A program made the translations under genes and the position numbers. 49,873 bases of DNA from the NCBI GenBank assembly GCA_030267965.1, contig BRYA01000192.1, positions 44,358-94,230 on the forward strand. The letters are read 5' to 3'. The notes under the pieces are model-generated. The model searched no databases, was not told where the DNA came from, and saw only the letters and a program-made list of their open reading frames with translations. This DNA comes from Triparma columacea. Its lineage: Eukaryota > Sar > Bolidophyceae > Parmales > Triparmaceae. Below, piece by piece: positions 20,470 to 31,502 of the stretch (positions within the stretch are counted from its first letter, which is position 1; every line of letters begins with the position of its first letter).

Positions 20470-23400
20470 CTACGACACTTCCAACGCCCTTGCCTCCTTG
20501 ACAAAGGCGGCCAGCGAGTCAGCCCTCAATTGATCCAGTTTACCCGCCAATTCCAGCATTACAAGTCCCTCTCCCCGCCCCTCCCCACCCCTCTCCACCA
20601 GCAAGACGCCAAGATTTATCAAGCAATTGACGTAGATGGCATCCCTCCCCCCATTCCCCACCTCTACGCATTTTCTGTACCACTTTTCGCTCTCGCTCTC
20701 CCCCCCTAATTCCTCCCAGATGCTACCCAAGTTGTACATGACCTCCAAGTCCTCCCTCCCCTCCTCCGTACCATAAAAGTCCAGGAACATTTCAATAGCG
20801 CCCTCCCTGTCGCCCCGCATATACTTAGACACGCCCAGCGCGTACATAGGTGGTTTCACCACAACCTTCTCCTCCCCTCCTTCAAGCAGCCCCTTAGCCA
20901 CACCCTCGTAGAACTTCTTCCCCCCCTTCCCTCCGGCATTGCCGTGAACGAACGCAATGCCCTCCTTCCCCCCCAATCTCACTCTGCCGTCTTCCTCCAC
21001 TTCCACCTCCTCCTCCACCAAGTGAAGTGTCGCGAAAAGCTCCCCCTCAACATCCACCACGACCCCCCTCTCCATCCCGTGCCGGAGGTAGTATCTGACA
21101 AAGGCCCTCTGGTCGCTCACGTGGAGGCTTGGGTACTCTGAGACCTCCGAGAGCATCTTGCAGACCGAGCGACCTCGACCAACAATCACCCCGCTGTTCA
21201 AGAAAGGGAAGTAAGAGTCTGAGATGAGTGAAGCGACGTCAATTGACCAGAGGATGGTTAGCAGAAAGGCTTGCAATTCCGACACTCCCCGTGGCTCTGC
21301 TTTACTCGTTGCTCTCGCTTCGCTCGCCAACTCTCCTCACCCTCAGTCTTGTACAGCCCCACAATGCCCAAATCTGGGTAGCTGGCCTTATCCCCTGCAA
21401 AGAGAACTTTCGTACCCTTCTCCTCCATCTCCTTGAACTTTCCCTCCAACGCAGTTAAGCCCTTTGTCGCCAGGACATCATAAGCATCAACCAAAACCAC
21501 AAGCCTCCCTTGCTCAACCTATGGCGGAAGCGAGTCGCAAAAACGATTAGGTTTAGGATGAGGGAAGATAAAGTTCAACTGCGAATAGAGGGGACGCCCT
21601 ATCCATGATCTTCTCAAGCAGTCGCTTCGCTCGCCTTCCGCTGCCCCCCCCCTCCCCCCCCCTCCCCCCCCCTCCCTCACCTGACTGCAGACGTGCTCCT
21701 TGAAGAGCCCTACTTTCATCGAGTTCCCCATGTACTTCTCGCCCATACCGAGCACCTTGGCGCTGTGTCCAAACAGCTCCAATGAGGCCTGCAACTTGTC
21801 CAACCCATCCCTATGGGTGGTCGCCACGGTTGCGATCTCGATACCATCAGCATCAACCCCTCCCTCGTCCTTCTCCGCCCCTCCACCCACCCCCACTATC
21901 CTCATGTAAGTCTCCTCGGCCGCCTCCAACTTCCCTCCCCAATACTTCACTACCCCAAGGTTGTAGAGACTCAGTTCCCCCCAAGCTACCCTGTCGGCCA
22001 AACCAAATCTCCTGCCCATGCCGTACCTCCCACCCTCTACCATCCCGTCCCAGTCACCAACTAGATCCCCCCACTGCTCCAAAAGTTCAACTAGTCCTGC
22101 CCCTTCCTCCCCCAAGCTCTCGTGAATCATCTTAAATTTGCAATACACGCAAGCTTCCCCGAGAAACCACCTCGCGTAGCTGTGCAGCACCCTCTTAACC
22201 TCTTCCTCATCCCCGGTGTCATCCCTCAAACACAGCCCAATCTTGTAAGCCATGAACAGGACCTTCACCCCCTGCAACGAGCGAATCGAATTATTGCATT
22301 AGGGTGGATAGAATGGAGTTTAGGACGGTAGTTTACATCGACAAGTTAGTGCTGTGCTTTCCCATTCTCACCTCCTCAAATTCCCCCCTTTTGGCCATGA
22401 GCTCAGCGACGCCGAGGAAAACTTCGACGCCGTTAACCTTATCGGACTCGATCACACCCTCCCCGCCGTTCATAATCTGACGGAACACAACAAAGACAGA
22501 ATTCCTCACCACGGCAGCCCCCGCCTCTTCCAAGTTAAACTCGAGTGGACTCTCAAGCGCGCCTCTCTCCATTTTTTCAGCCAACACATCGTAGTACATC
22601 TTCCCATCATTTCCGTTTCCGTGCACGACGAGCGGCCTTGCACCGCCCTCCTCCCTGAAGCCCTCCATATCGTAATGCAGCCCACTCCCAGCCTCATGCA
22701 AAGTCCTGAAGACCCCACCCTCCACGTCCACCGCGATCTTCCCCGGGTTCAGCAGCATGAACTTGGTGAAGGCCCTTTGATCGCTCACGGCGAGCACCGG
22801 GTAGAACAGGACTTCTCGGAGCATCGCCTTTACGTTCGATGCGCGCCCTATCATAACCCCACTGTTCAGGAACCTTCGATGAGCGAAGCGAATCGTGAAA
22901 GGTGTTGCATAAATGGGTTAGGTAAATTGCGACTACTACTTTTCTACTCTTCTACTCTTCTCCTCTTCTCCTCTTCTACTTTTTGTTCTTTCTCACCTGA
23001 ACTTCCCCTCTTGCGCATCATCATAGAAGCCAGACAAGCTCTCGTCCGGCCAGCACCTAGTCTCCCCTGCGAAAACTACGCTCCCTCTCCCCTCCTGCTC
23101 CTCCCTCTTAGCCCACCACTTCTTAATCTTCATAATCTCGGGGCTCAAAAGCACGTCATAAGAGTCAACGAGGAGGACCAAGTCGTCGTCGTCTATGGAT
23201 TCCACCTTCTCCAAATAAAGGCGGACCTTCATTGGGTTCCCCTCCCACTCCATACCAAGGCCCAGCACCTCTAAGTCGGCGAAACCAAGCTGCGCAAGGG
23301 TTTTGTTAGTGTTCTGTTGTTTGCGTGGGTCGATCTCCCCTATTCTCACCTTTGCAGACCGGATCAAATTGTCCAGTGCCGGACGCCTTTCAGTCGCGAC

Positions 23401-25964
23401 AGTCAAGACCTTGAAGGATTTGATGTCCGCTTTTGCTTTCGTTTCGGCAGCTGAGGGCTTCACCGTTTGTCCTCCAACCAGGACATACTCCCTGATAATT
23501 GCCTCTGCATTCTCTTTATTCTTCAAAATTCCATACTCCACAGATGCCTTCGCGTAAGCAAGCAGCTCTTTCCACCCTTGGTCCTCCTCCTCTTTAAGCG
23601 ATTTTGCGAGGTACGCACAGAAGTCCTTGGCTACCTTGATCCCATCTGCTGTAGCAAAGTAAGCCACAACAGAGGGGTCCAACCAAAGAGCGGAATTCCC
23701 AATGAACATGGCCGCCATCGTATCTGCAACGAACGAAGTGAGTCGCAAAAAGGTTTGGGAGGATGAGAGAGAGAGGGGCGTCTCTTCTCTTCTCTTGTCG
23801 TCTCGTCTCACCTTCGATATCCTTGGTCGCTTTCTCTCCCCCCCCCGCTCTCCTCCCCGTTTCAAGCATCTCCACCCCCTCTTTTAGCCTGTTCATTTCA
23901 AAAAATGTCAGCGCCGCTGTCTTTGCTAGCTCTCCTCTCTTCTCTCCCTTCCCCTCCCTTTCCACCAGCCCTTCGATTGCCTTAGCGTAGCTGCTTTCGC
24001 TTCCCTTCATATCCTGACTCCTTAGAAGCATAGTTCCTTCCATTATTATGAGCCCTGTGCACGCAGGATACTTGTTGATGTACCTTTCGAAAATGGGTCG
24101 GGAGGACGGATGGTGGTGATGGAACAACCCATCGAGATCGAGGTATGTGGGAGGGCACGACGGGTGTGGATATTTGGAAAACAGATCTACAGGCTTCTCA
24201 GTAGTCTCCTCCGTTTCCTCCGTTTCCTCTACCTCCTCAGTAACCTTTTCAGCGTTCGGGCTGAAACCCAACTTCCGCCCCCAATCCGTATCGAATCCCA
24301 TGCCCTCCAAAATTTCCGCAATGACCCCTTTATACCTAGCGTTCTTGACCTCGCTTTTCAGCCACAGAAACTCCTGCACGACATTGAAGTCTAGGAAAGG
24401 GTACCTCGCCTCCAGCCCAAACGCTCCCGCTACATATTCCTCCTTCATCAAGTAAGCCCTCTGCGTGCCCCCGAAGAAATTGTTCCATGGGTAAACGCTC
24501 TCCAAGTCCTCCGGGAACAGTCCCCCGAACGCGCTGTGAGGTACGAATTTCTTCCCCCCGAATCCGTAGTCGCTGATGATCTCGTCCGCCCCAGTCCCGC
24601 TCAGGTAGACCCTGGCACCGTCCTTCTTGGCCTGCCTGCATATTGCACCGAGCCCCACGGCCCCAGGGTCCCTTCTCATATCCATCGTGGTCGAGATCTT
24701 CGTCCTCTCTGAATCTGTCTCAGTGTACCCCAAGTCCGAGGGGTATGTGTAAGGCTCGACGGACGCAAACAGCATGGCTTGATAGGCGTAATAAATGGAG
24801 GAGGAGGAATCGGAGTCGAAACCGTCAAAGGAGGGGTGCAGCATTGAGATGGTGACGTTTTTCCCCAAGGCCCCAAGCTGCGGAGCGAAGCGAAATCGCG
24901 AAAGGGGGTGGGCTTATTGGCGAGAACAGCAAAGCTCGTTCACGCAAAGAACGTGTCTCGCACGCGCGTCTCTTGCTCGGGCGCTTTTACTCTCCCTTCC
25001 AACGTTGCGCCAAAACAAAAATTCGTGTTTGCTCCCCTCCTCCCCCCTCCGCCCTTCTGCTTCTCACCTCCTCCATCCTCTCCACCCTCCGTTCCACGAT
25101 CTCCATGATCTCCTCCCCCCTCACAGTATACGCGTTAACCCTCCTCCCAATCTTCGCCGCCGCCGCCGCAATAGCCCCGGAGTCGTACCCGCTTGATAGC
25201 CCTACGAACACGTCCGTGGTGAGCCCGCGCATTCGCTTCTCGACGGCAGAGTGGAACGCGACGACGAAATCGGAGGTGGAGCCCTTCTTCTGAGAGAGGT
25301 CGAAGGTCCGAGTGTTCATGACCTTTATGGGCTCCCCGTTAACCAGACCCGAAGGGGACATTTGGAAGACTGATATGCTGTTAGGTTCAACCTGCTTTAT
25401 CTCGACCCCCTTAACAGGGTACTCGTTCTCCTCCAGCAGTCTCTTGACCGCGCTCCTATAGCTCGCAATAACGAACGTGTCCTCAAGGAAGGCGTAGAAC
25501 ATAGGCTTCGTACCGAAGGTGTCTGAAGCTAGTATAACTTGACCGGCTGAATAATCAAAGACAGCAAGGGCGAACTCACCGTCTAAGAGAGAGGGAAATG
25601 AGGGACCGCTAGACATGTACGCGGGTATTATGGCCTCCCCGTCTGACGCGTCATCGCTCTTTGAAAATGTAAGCGAGTTATAAATCTCCCCGTTGTACAC
25701 TGCGACTATATCAGGTTTACCCTCACCGTTGGGGGGGTAAGTGAAGGGCTGGGGGGTCGGGTTGGGACCGAACATGTGGAGGAGGTTGTGGGTGTAGTAG
25801 TGGGTGTGGAGGAGGGTCACAGTTGTCAGATCGGGACCTCGGGGGGATTGGAGGCTGTTGGAATGGGGGGAAGGGGGGAGAGGGGAGATTAGGAAGGAAC
25901 AGGGAGAGGTGGGAGAGGGGAGAAGGAAGAGGAGAAGGGGGAGAAGGAAATGAGGGAGGGACAT
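20470..25964 (-). CDS. Secreted asparagine-synthetase-like / TPR / double PLOD-type glycosyltransferase fusion
   Basis: Eight exons (25964-25068, 24877-23812, 23723-23350, 23289-22997, 22873-22372, 22271-21681, 21518-21341, 21218-20470) join in phase at all seven introns to give 1549 residues. Residues 1-21 form a signal peptide and Cys22 follows the predicted cut. Residues 22-220 resemble the class II glutamine amidotransferase part of AsnB (RGPD at 42-45, YNGEIYN). Residues 250-480 resemble the synthetase part (VGLSSGYDSG in place of SGGxDS; LSGTGADEI at about 392-400). Then come TPR-like helices and two glycosyltransferase domains like those of lysyl hydroxylase/LH3. Domain 1 is 758 to about 970, with VDSYDVL (Asp821, Asp824) and VVHGNG. 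Domain 2 is 1188 to about 1400, with VDAYDVL (Asp1252, Asp1255) and FVHGN. TPR-like helices separate and end them. ER/Golgi action is inferred; substrate unknown. Confidence 0.82.
21219..21340 (-). repeat. Fusion-gene intron 7 with inverted GAGCGAAGCGA-type ends
   Basis: In transcript sense the intron begins GTGAGGAGAGTTGGC and then GAGCGAAGCGAGAGC. It ends CTAACC...GTCGCTTCACTCATCTCAG, the near reverse complement of the early motif. The ends could pair as a hairpin, or they could be terminal inverted repeats. Confidence 0.65.
21519..21680 (-). repeat. Fusion-gene intron 6: inverted ends plus three G9 runs at the donor
   Basis: After GTGAGGGA the transcript has three runs of nine G separated by single A, then GCGGAAGGCGAGCGAAGCGA. 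The intron ends GCGACTCGCTTCCGCCATAG, complementary to that motif. This gives both a possible G-quadruplex next to the donor and an end-to-end hairpin. Confidence 0.7.
22874..22996 (-). repeat. Fusion-gene intron 4, clearest copy of the shared acceptor motif
   Basis: The transcript-sense 3' end is CTAACCCATTTATG...CACGATTCGCTTCGCTCATCG then AAG. It is nearly identical to the SelO intron 1 end (ACGATTCGCTTCGCTCATCG then TAG) in an unrelated gene 15 kb away. Confidence 0.7.
23290..23349 (-). other. 60-base, frame-preserving intron
   Basis: GTGAGAATA...CTAACAAAACCCTTGCGCAG lies inside the first glycosyltransferase domain. Removing it joins RSAK directly to LGFADLEV, matching the spacing in the second domain. 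It is 20 codons long without a stop, so a retained form would still be translatable. Confidence 0.7.
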
Positions 25965-26142
25965 TGTGCGTAGGGTGGGGGATGTTAGGGAATCAAGAAA
26001 GAAAGGAAATGTCAAATATTTTCAGAAAGTTTTTTGAGTCGGGGAAATCGCGTTTTAGGTGGGTTGGTTGGGGAGGAGGATCGGTGGTCGGGGGAGGATA
26101 AAAAAAAGCCTTCTCAGGTCGTATTGTAATCCCAAAAAAACT

Positions 26143-27390
26143 TCAACAGAAAGGGTCACCTAAACCACCCCCTTCCACTTCCACAAGTGAGTTAGCGCAT
26201 ACGAACTGCACTCTAAAAATATCCTTCGGTGTGAAGTACTTCTCCTCCCCCACCGCCACAACCGCAACAATGCTATCAACCTCCATTGCTTCGTTGTTCC
26301 CTACATATTCCCCACCCTCACACCCCTTACCCTTTACAGGCGTTATGGGGACCATTAGAACACAAGCGGCACCACGAGGTACGCAGGCCTCGACCTCGAT
26401 TTTATCCGGCACGTTCTTGAAAACCGGGAGGTAAGTTTCCGAAAGCCTGCCTTCAGGGCCTTGGTACTTGCTGAGGAACCCTAGGCCCTTGGCTGAGATT
26501 GTTACATAGGGGTCGGAGGGGGGGACTTGGAGGGGGGAGATAGTTACGGGGGTACCGGTGGATATTATGTGCCACGATTTGAGCTTTGGGACGTGGGCTA
26601 TGATTGTGAAGGACGTGGGTATTGGTGTCGCTGAGATGAGTGAATTTAGGAGATGGCCGTCGATGGTTAAAGGTTTGTTGGAGAAGGTGTAGGTGGGGGG
26701 TTCAAAGGTAGTGTAGGAAGAGGGGGTAAGGATGGAGGTGGGCGGGAGAGAAGGAGGGGGGGGGAGACCGGAGAGAGTATTGAGGGTATTGCGTTTCATG
26801 AAGGAGGAGAAATCTACCCTGCTAACATATGTTGTTAGGAGATAGACACTTGAGAACACACCTAATAGTGACGCTCTTGATTGCGTTGGGTCACCTATGC
26901 CCTCAGCTATATCCTGAATTGATGTTGTTGTTGTTGTTGTTGTTGTTGATGAAATGAGTGTGATAATCAAGGTAATTATGGCTAATATTGTACCAACACG
27001 ATCTATGAGGGGTAACTTATTGAAAGCATAAAGAAGAGATGGTGGAGATGTTGGAGATGAGGGTAACGAGGGTGATGAGGGTAATGAAGAGTCATTATCG
27101 CTATTATTAGAGCCATTATTTCCATAAATATCGCCATTATCGTGTTTTGAAGGTAGAGAAGGTAGAGGTTGTAGATAATATGGTTTGCATGATGGATAAA
27201 TGGTCGAAATAGGACGATTAGGCCATCTAAATTGGCATCTGAATTGGTTATCTAGTCGAGCACTGTGATATATTTTGCTATGTATGCTATTGCAATCTAA
27301 CTGAACTACTTTGGAGGGGAAAAAAGATATAACAGACAAAGGATATGACGTAAGGAGGACTAAAATGGTCCAAAAGGAGGTAAAAGGCAT
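26143..27390 (-). CDS. CCB2/CCB4-like cytochrome b6f haem-assembly factor, plastid
   Basis: CCB proteins help attach haem ci to cytochrome b6 in the thylakoid. From the ATG at 27390 the product is 415 residues. Residues 1-25 are a signal peptide ending Val-Ile-Ser-Phe-Phe-Pro. This resembles the ASAFAP cleavage site of secondary-plastid presequences, with a basic, acid-poor stretch after it. Two hydrophobic spans lie at about residues 120-190 (VGTILAIITLIITLI and LLGVFSSVYLLTTYV), separated by the tract DPTQSRASLLG. That tract matches the SQSRADVLG element of CCB2/CCB4. A soluble C-terminal domain follows. A run of Thr codons (ACA/ACT repeats near 26926-26950) sits in the first loop. The distinction between CCB2 and CCB4 is not possible, and a related DUF2930 protein is the alternative. 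Confidence 0.6.
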   Translation of the reverse strand: MPFTSFWTILVLLTSYPLSVISFFPSKVVQLDCNSIHSKIYHSARLDNQFRCQFRWPNRPISTIYPSCKPYYLQPLPSLPSKHDNGDIYGNNGSNNSDNDSSLPSSPSLPSSPTSPPSLLYAFNKLPLIDRVGTILAIITLIITLISSTTTTTTTTSIQDIAEGIGDPTQSRASLLGVFSSVYLLTTYVSRVDFSSFMKRNTLNTLSGLPPPPSLPPTSILTPSSYTTFEPPTYTFSNKPLTIDGHLLNSLISATPIPTSFTIIAHVPKLKSWHIISTGTPVTISPLQVPPSDPYVTISAKGLGFLSKYQGPEGRLSETYLPVFKNVPDKIEVEACVPRGAACVLMVPITPVKGKGCEGGEYVGNNEAMEVDSIVAVVAVGEEKYFTPKDIFRVQFVCANSLVEVEGGGLGDPFC

Positions 27391-27638
27391 GGGACACTGG
27401 GAAATGCTTGAGAAAAGTGAAAAAAAGAAGAAAATACCTTCCCGGCCGTTTTTTCTGATTTCTTTTTCACGGCTGCCTCGTGATAATAGGAAGCAGGATC
27501 CAAAAAAAAACCAAAACCGTCTGAGGTTTGAAAGGTATTTTTTGAGAACCAATTAGAACTGAGTCGGGCCCCAACTCGATTTTTGCTCAAAGACCTTCAC
27601 CTTTACTCCATTTTTACCGGCTCCAGTTTGGGCATAAA

Positions 27639-30600
27639 ATGTCTACGCAAGGTATGTTACAAGTCATATATAGCATAAGGCGAACTTCAAACCCCTTCCC
27701 CTCCCCTCTATGCAAACAAATAGGCTTTACAGACACAAATCAACCACCCCAGGATCTTCCGCCCGTGGGTAGCATTCCCCAATTTAATGCTAATTTAATG
27801 CTAATTCGCTCACCCCTTACCCCCACCTCACCCCAGCCCGTGGACTACAGAACTTTATCTCAGATCTTCGTAATGCAAAGTCAAAAACGGATGAAGCAAA
27901 CAGAGTAGCCAAGGAGCTCGCCAACATTAGGGCAAAGTTCACAAACAGCCAGTCCCTCAGCTCGTACCAGAAGAAGAAGTACGTCTGGAAGCTCGTGTAC
28001 ATCTTCATGCTAGGCTATGACGTCAACTTTGGACACGCTGAGGTTGTTAGCCTCGTGGGAAGCCCAAAGTATTCGGAGAAGCAGGTGAGGACTGACCTTG
28101 ATGCTGCCCCTTGATGCTGCCCCTTGATGTTACTGCCCCCTCACGTCACATCCCCCCCCTCCCCCCTATCCCCTCCTCCCAGGTTGGCTATGTCGCAATG
28201 TCCCTCCTCCTGAAGGCTGGTGATTCCATGATGAATCTCGTGATAAATTCCATCCGCAACGATCTCGTCGGGTCCTACGACGATGCCGCCACCTCCCTCG
28301 CCCTCGTCTCCATCGCCAACGTCTCCGGGATCGAGCTGATGAACGCCCTGCACGTTGAGGTCCAGCGTGTCCTCGTCTCCCCCAACGCCACCCCGGCCGT
28401 TCGCAAGAAGGCCGCCCTCTGCCTCCTCCGGCTGATCCGGCAGCTCCCGGACTCCATCGCGTCCAAGGAGTTCGCCGAGCACATCGCCAACCTCCTCCAG
28501 GACCGCCACCTCGGCGTCCTCACCTCCACCATGTCCCTCCTCATTGGCATGGCAAGCAAACACGAGATGGAGTACCAGACCATGATCCCCTACGCCATCC
28601 ACATCCTCTCCTCCCTGGTCCTCAAGCGTGCCTGCGGTGCTGACTACCTCTACTACAGGACCCCTAGCCCCTGGCTCCAGATCAAGCTATTAAGGTTCCT
28701 CCAGTACTACCCGAACCTAATGTCCTCCGGTCAGACTTACGTCCCAACCCTAAAGCAGATCCTCGCCCGCATCCTAAACGACACCGACGTGTCCGACTCA
28801 ATTAACAAGTCCAACGCCGACCACGCGATCCTCTTCGAGGCCATATCAACCATCGTCGTATTCGGGGACAACGGGGACGTCGACCTTCAGAACGCGGCAA
28901 TGAGGCTACTAGGAAAATTCATCTCCGTCCGTGAGGTAAGAAAGGTCCTTGTAGACGGCCGGAAGGAAAGTAAGCAGATATTCAATACCAACTCAACTCT
29001 TCGCTTTTCTCGCCTCGCCTCGCCTCCTCGCCGCCCTCCCCCTCAGCCCAACATCCGCTACCTCGGCCTAATGACGATGTCCCGTCTCGCAACCCTCCAC
29101 AACGCCTCAAACAAGGAGCAGATAAAGACCTACCAATCCACCGTAGTAATCTCCCTCAAGGACGCTGACATATCCGTACGCCGACGTGCCCTTGACCTCC
29201 TCTTCGTCATGTGCGACGGGAGTAATGCGGAGAGTATTGTGGACGAACTTATTACGTACCTGGTCGCGGCGGACGCGGGAATTAGGGAACAGATGGTACT
29301 GAAGATCGCTGTCTTGGCGGAGAAGGTGAGGATGGGGGGTTAAATGAAATGACAAGGTATGATGGAATGCAAGGGGACTCTAACGCAAACCCTTCGGGTC
29401 TTCGCCCCTCCCCCCCCCCCCCCCCCCTCTTCTCCGCTTAGTACGCGCTCTCCAAGAAGTGGTACGTCGACACCATCCTGAAGCTCATATCGATATCAGG
29501 GGACCAGGTCTCCGACTCCATCTGGCACCGCGTTATCGTCATCGTCACCAACAACCCCGAGGGCGACCTCCAGCAGTACGTCGCCCAGACAATGTTCGAC
29601 GTCTGCTCCTCAAAAACCGCCCACCCCAAGGCCGTCGCAGTCGGGTCCTACGTTCTCGGTGAATTCGGCTTCCTAATCGCCGAGGAGGCCGGAAAGTCCG
29701 GGGAGGTACAGTTCAAGGTCCTGCAGCAGCACTGGGCTGTGGTGGACTCGGCGACGCAGGGGATCATGCTGACGGCATTCGCGAAGATGAGCAACCTTTA
29801 CGCGGAGCTCCAGCCAATAATCGCTCCCATATTCCTCAAGCTCAAGACGTCCGTAGACATTGAGCTCCAGCAAAGGTCCAACGAATACAGGATCCTCGCT
29901 GGCCTCGGCCCCGACGTAATGGAGGACATACTCAGGGAGATGCCGGCGTTCGACACGGAGAAGGTTTCGACGCTGGAGATTGCGCTGGAGCAGGAACACA
30001 CGGAAACACACGATAAGAACATCTTCTCCAAAAAGAAACAAGAGAATGGAGAGGGAGGTGAGAAAGGACGAGAAGCGAATGCAATGAGTCAAGGTCAACT
30101 CACACCTTCTGTCGCCACCCCCGCTTGCTTTTCATCGGCAGCCTCACCCACCAGGATGGTTGGGAACCACGCCGCCAACCCACCCCCCGGACCCCCTCCC
30201 GCCCTGGAGCCGGAGCCCGACCTTCTGGGCGGATTCGACGACGAAATCTCCGTCGTCGTACCCCCCGCCGCCCCCCCCGCCCAGAAAGCTGCCGTCGGAA
30301 TCTCCGAAGATCAGATCCCTGGGATGAGGAGCTCCTTCGCCAAGCTCTGCAGCAGCGCCCAGGGCGTGCTCTTTCAGAACGCATACGTTCAGGTCGGCCT
30401 CAAGTCCGAGTACAGGGGATCCCAGGGCCGCCTCCAGTTATTCGTCGGGAACATGAGCGGGACGCCTTTCAACAACCTCAAGATTCACATACCCGAGGTC
30501 CCCTACCTTCGCACCGCCATAAGCGACGAAAGTGGCCCCACCGGAGCGCTGACGTCCGCCGGAACCCTCGACGCGAACCAGCAGAAGCGCCTGATGATAA

Positions 30601-31079
30601 TGGCGGAGGCGATTGCGCCCTACGCGGACGTCCCGGAAGTTAAAATATCCTTCGAGACAGACACGGAAACCCACACGTACCCCCTGAGGCTTCCGATCGT
30701 TACCACGAAATTTACAGAGCTGCTGACCGTGAACAAGGAAGCGTTCATGGGACGGTGGACCCAGCTCGCCGGGAAGGAGTCCCAGGAGATTGTCGCCACC
30801 GGCGTCCCAGGTTCCCCCGAGCGCATGCAGAAGGTCGCCTCTCTCCTAACCTCCCTTAACTTCGGGCGGTGCCCCGAGGTCGACAACGCCACCTCGGTCA
30901 GCGGGTGCGGTACGTACAAGACGGGGGCGAAGGACCCGAGCGGGAAGAACATTAGCGTGGGGATGCTGGTTAGGATCGAGGCTAACGCGGACAAATTTAG
31001 GGTCACGGCGAGGACGCTTCACCCCACGGTCAGCGCCAGCGTGAAGACCATATTCTGCGCCGCGCTGAAGGAAATATGA
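27639..31079 (+). CDS. AP2A: AP-2 clathrin adaptor complex, large subunit alpha
   Basis: Alpha-adaptin links clathrin, PIP2 and cargo at the plasma membrane. Exons are 27639-27651 (13 bases), 27837-28084, 28183-28935, 29047-29325 and 29442-31079; all phases agree and give 976 residues (human alpha is 977). The N terminus ARGLQNFISDLRNAKSKTDEANRVAKELANIR is diagnostic. The HEAT-like trunk includes KKKYVWKL and DRHLGVLTS. The joined exon 3/4 reads REPNIRYLGL, and exon 5 has WYVDTILKLI and GSYVLGEFG. A Pro-rich hinge at about 30170-30270 leads to the ear domain (from about 30300 to TLHPTVSASVKTIFC). An 84-base GTGAGA...GGCAG stretch at 30058-30141 may be a further, frame-preserving intron, which would make the protein 948 residues. 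PIP2 made by the kinase at 45672 would be its ligand, but the genes are not adjacent. Confidence 0.93.
30058..30141 (+). other. Possible 84-base in-frame intron in AP-2 alpha hinge
   Basis: It starts GTGAGAAAGG and ends TTGCTTTTCATCGGCAG. Its length is a multiple of three and it has no stop, so frame cannot tell whether it is spliced. Its removal joins ENGEG to ASPTRM in the poorly conserved hinge. Confidence 0.5.
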
Positions 31080-31502
31080 AGGAAGGAGGAAACGGGATGT
31101 GGAATAAGGGTTGAGGTAGTAAAGAGACAAAAATGAAAAACCCTTGAAAGACAATCTGGACGGGCGATACTTGGAATATTGTTGGAATATCGAGCTCGAA
31201 TCTTCTTGATCTCCTTCACGCTCTTGGCACACGAAATCTTGCAGGAGGGGATCGGTGGGAGAGAAGGTAGATCTGAATTCAGGTCCAGATCAGATCAGGA
31301 AGAAGTCCAGAATAATGAAAGTCAGTCCATTTTTTCGTTCTCTCTCAGGTCCAAAAAACGCGACAAACTCATTTTATCATCACCCGCCCCCCTTCTAGAG
31401 GGCTATAAAACACCTTCAATCGAACCCGAAGATCCATCTCCTTCCATAAGCCAGGAAATTTTGAACTCTCAAGATCGAAACAAAATCGATCTTGTTGAAA
31501 TA
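31080..31502 (+). promoter_or_regulatory. RING-gene upstream region with TATA box
   Basis: These 423 bases contain the AP-2 alpha 3' flank and the promoter of the RING gene. TATAAAA at 31404-31410 lies 93 bases before the ATG at 31503. No other gene is supported. Confidence 0.5.

Noticed and set aside
22354..23274. 306-codon plus-strand frame in the fusion-enzyme locus.
   Set aside because: It runs through both exons and introns of the minus-strand gene and has no domain signature.
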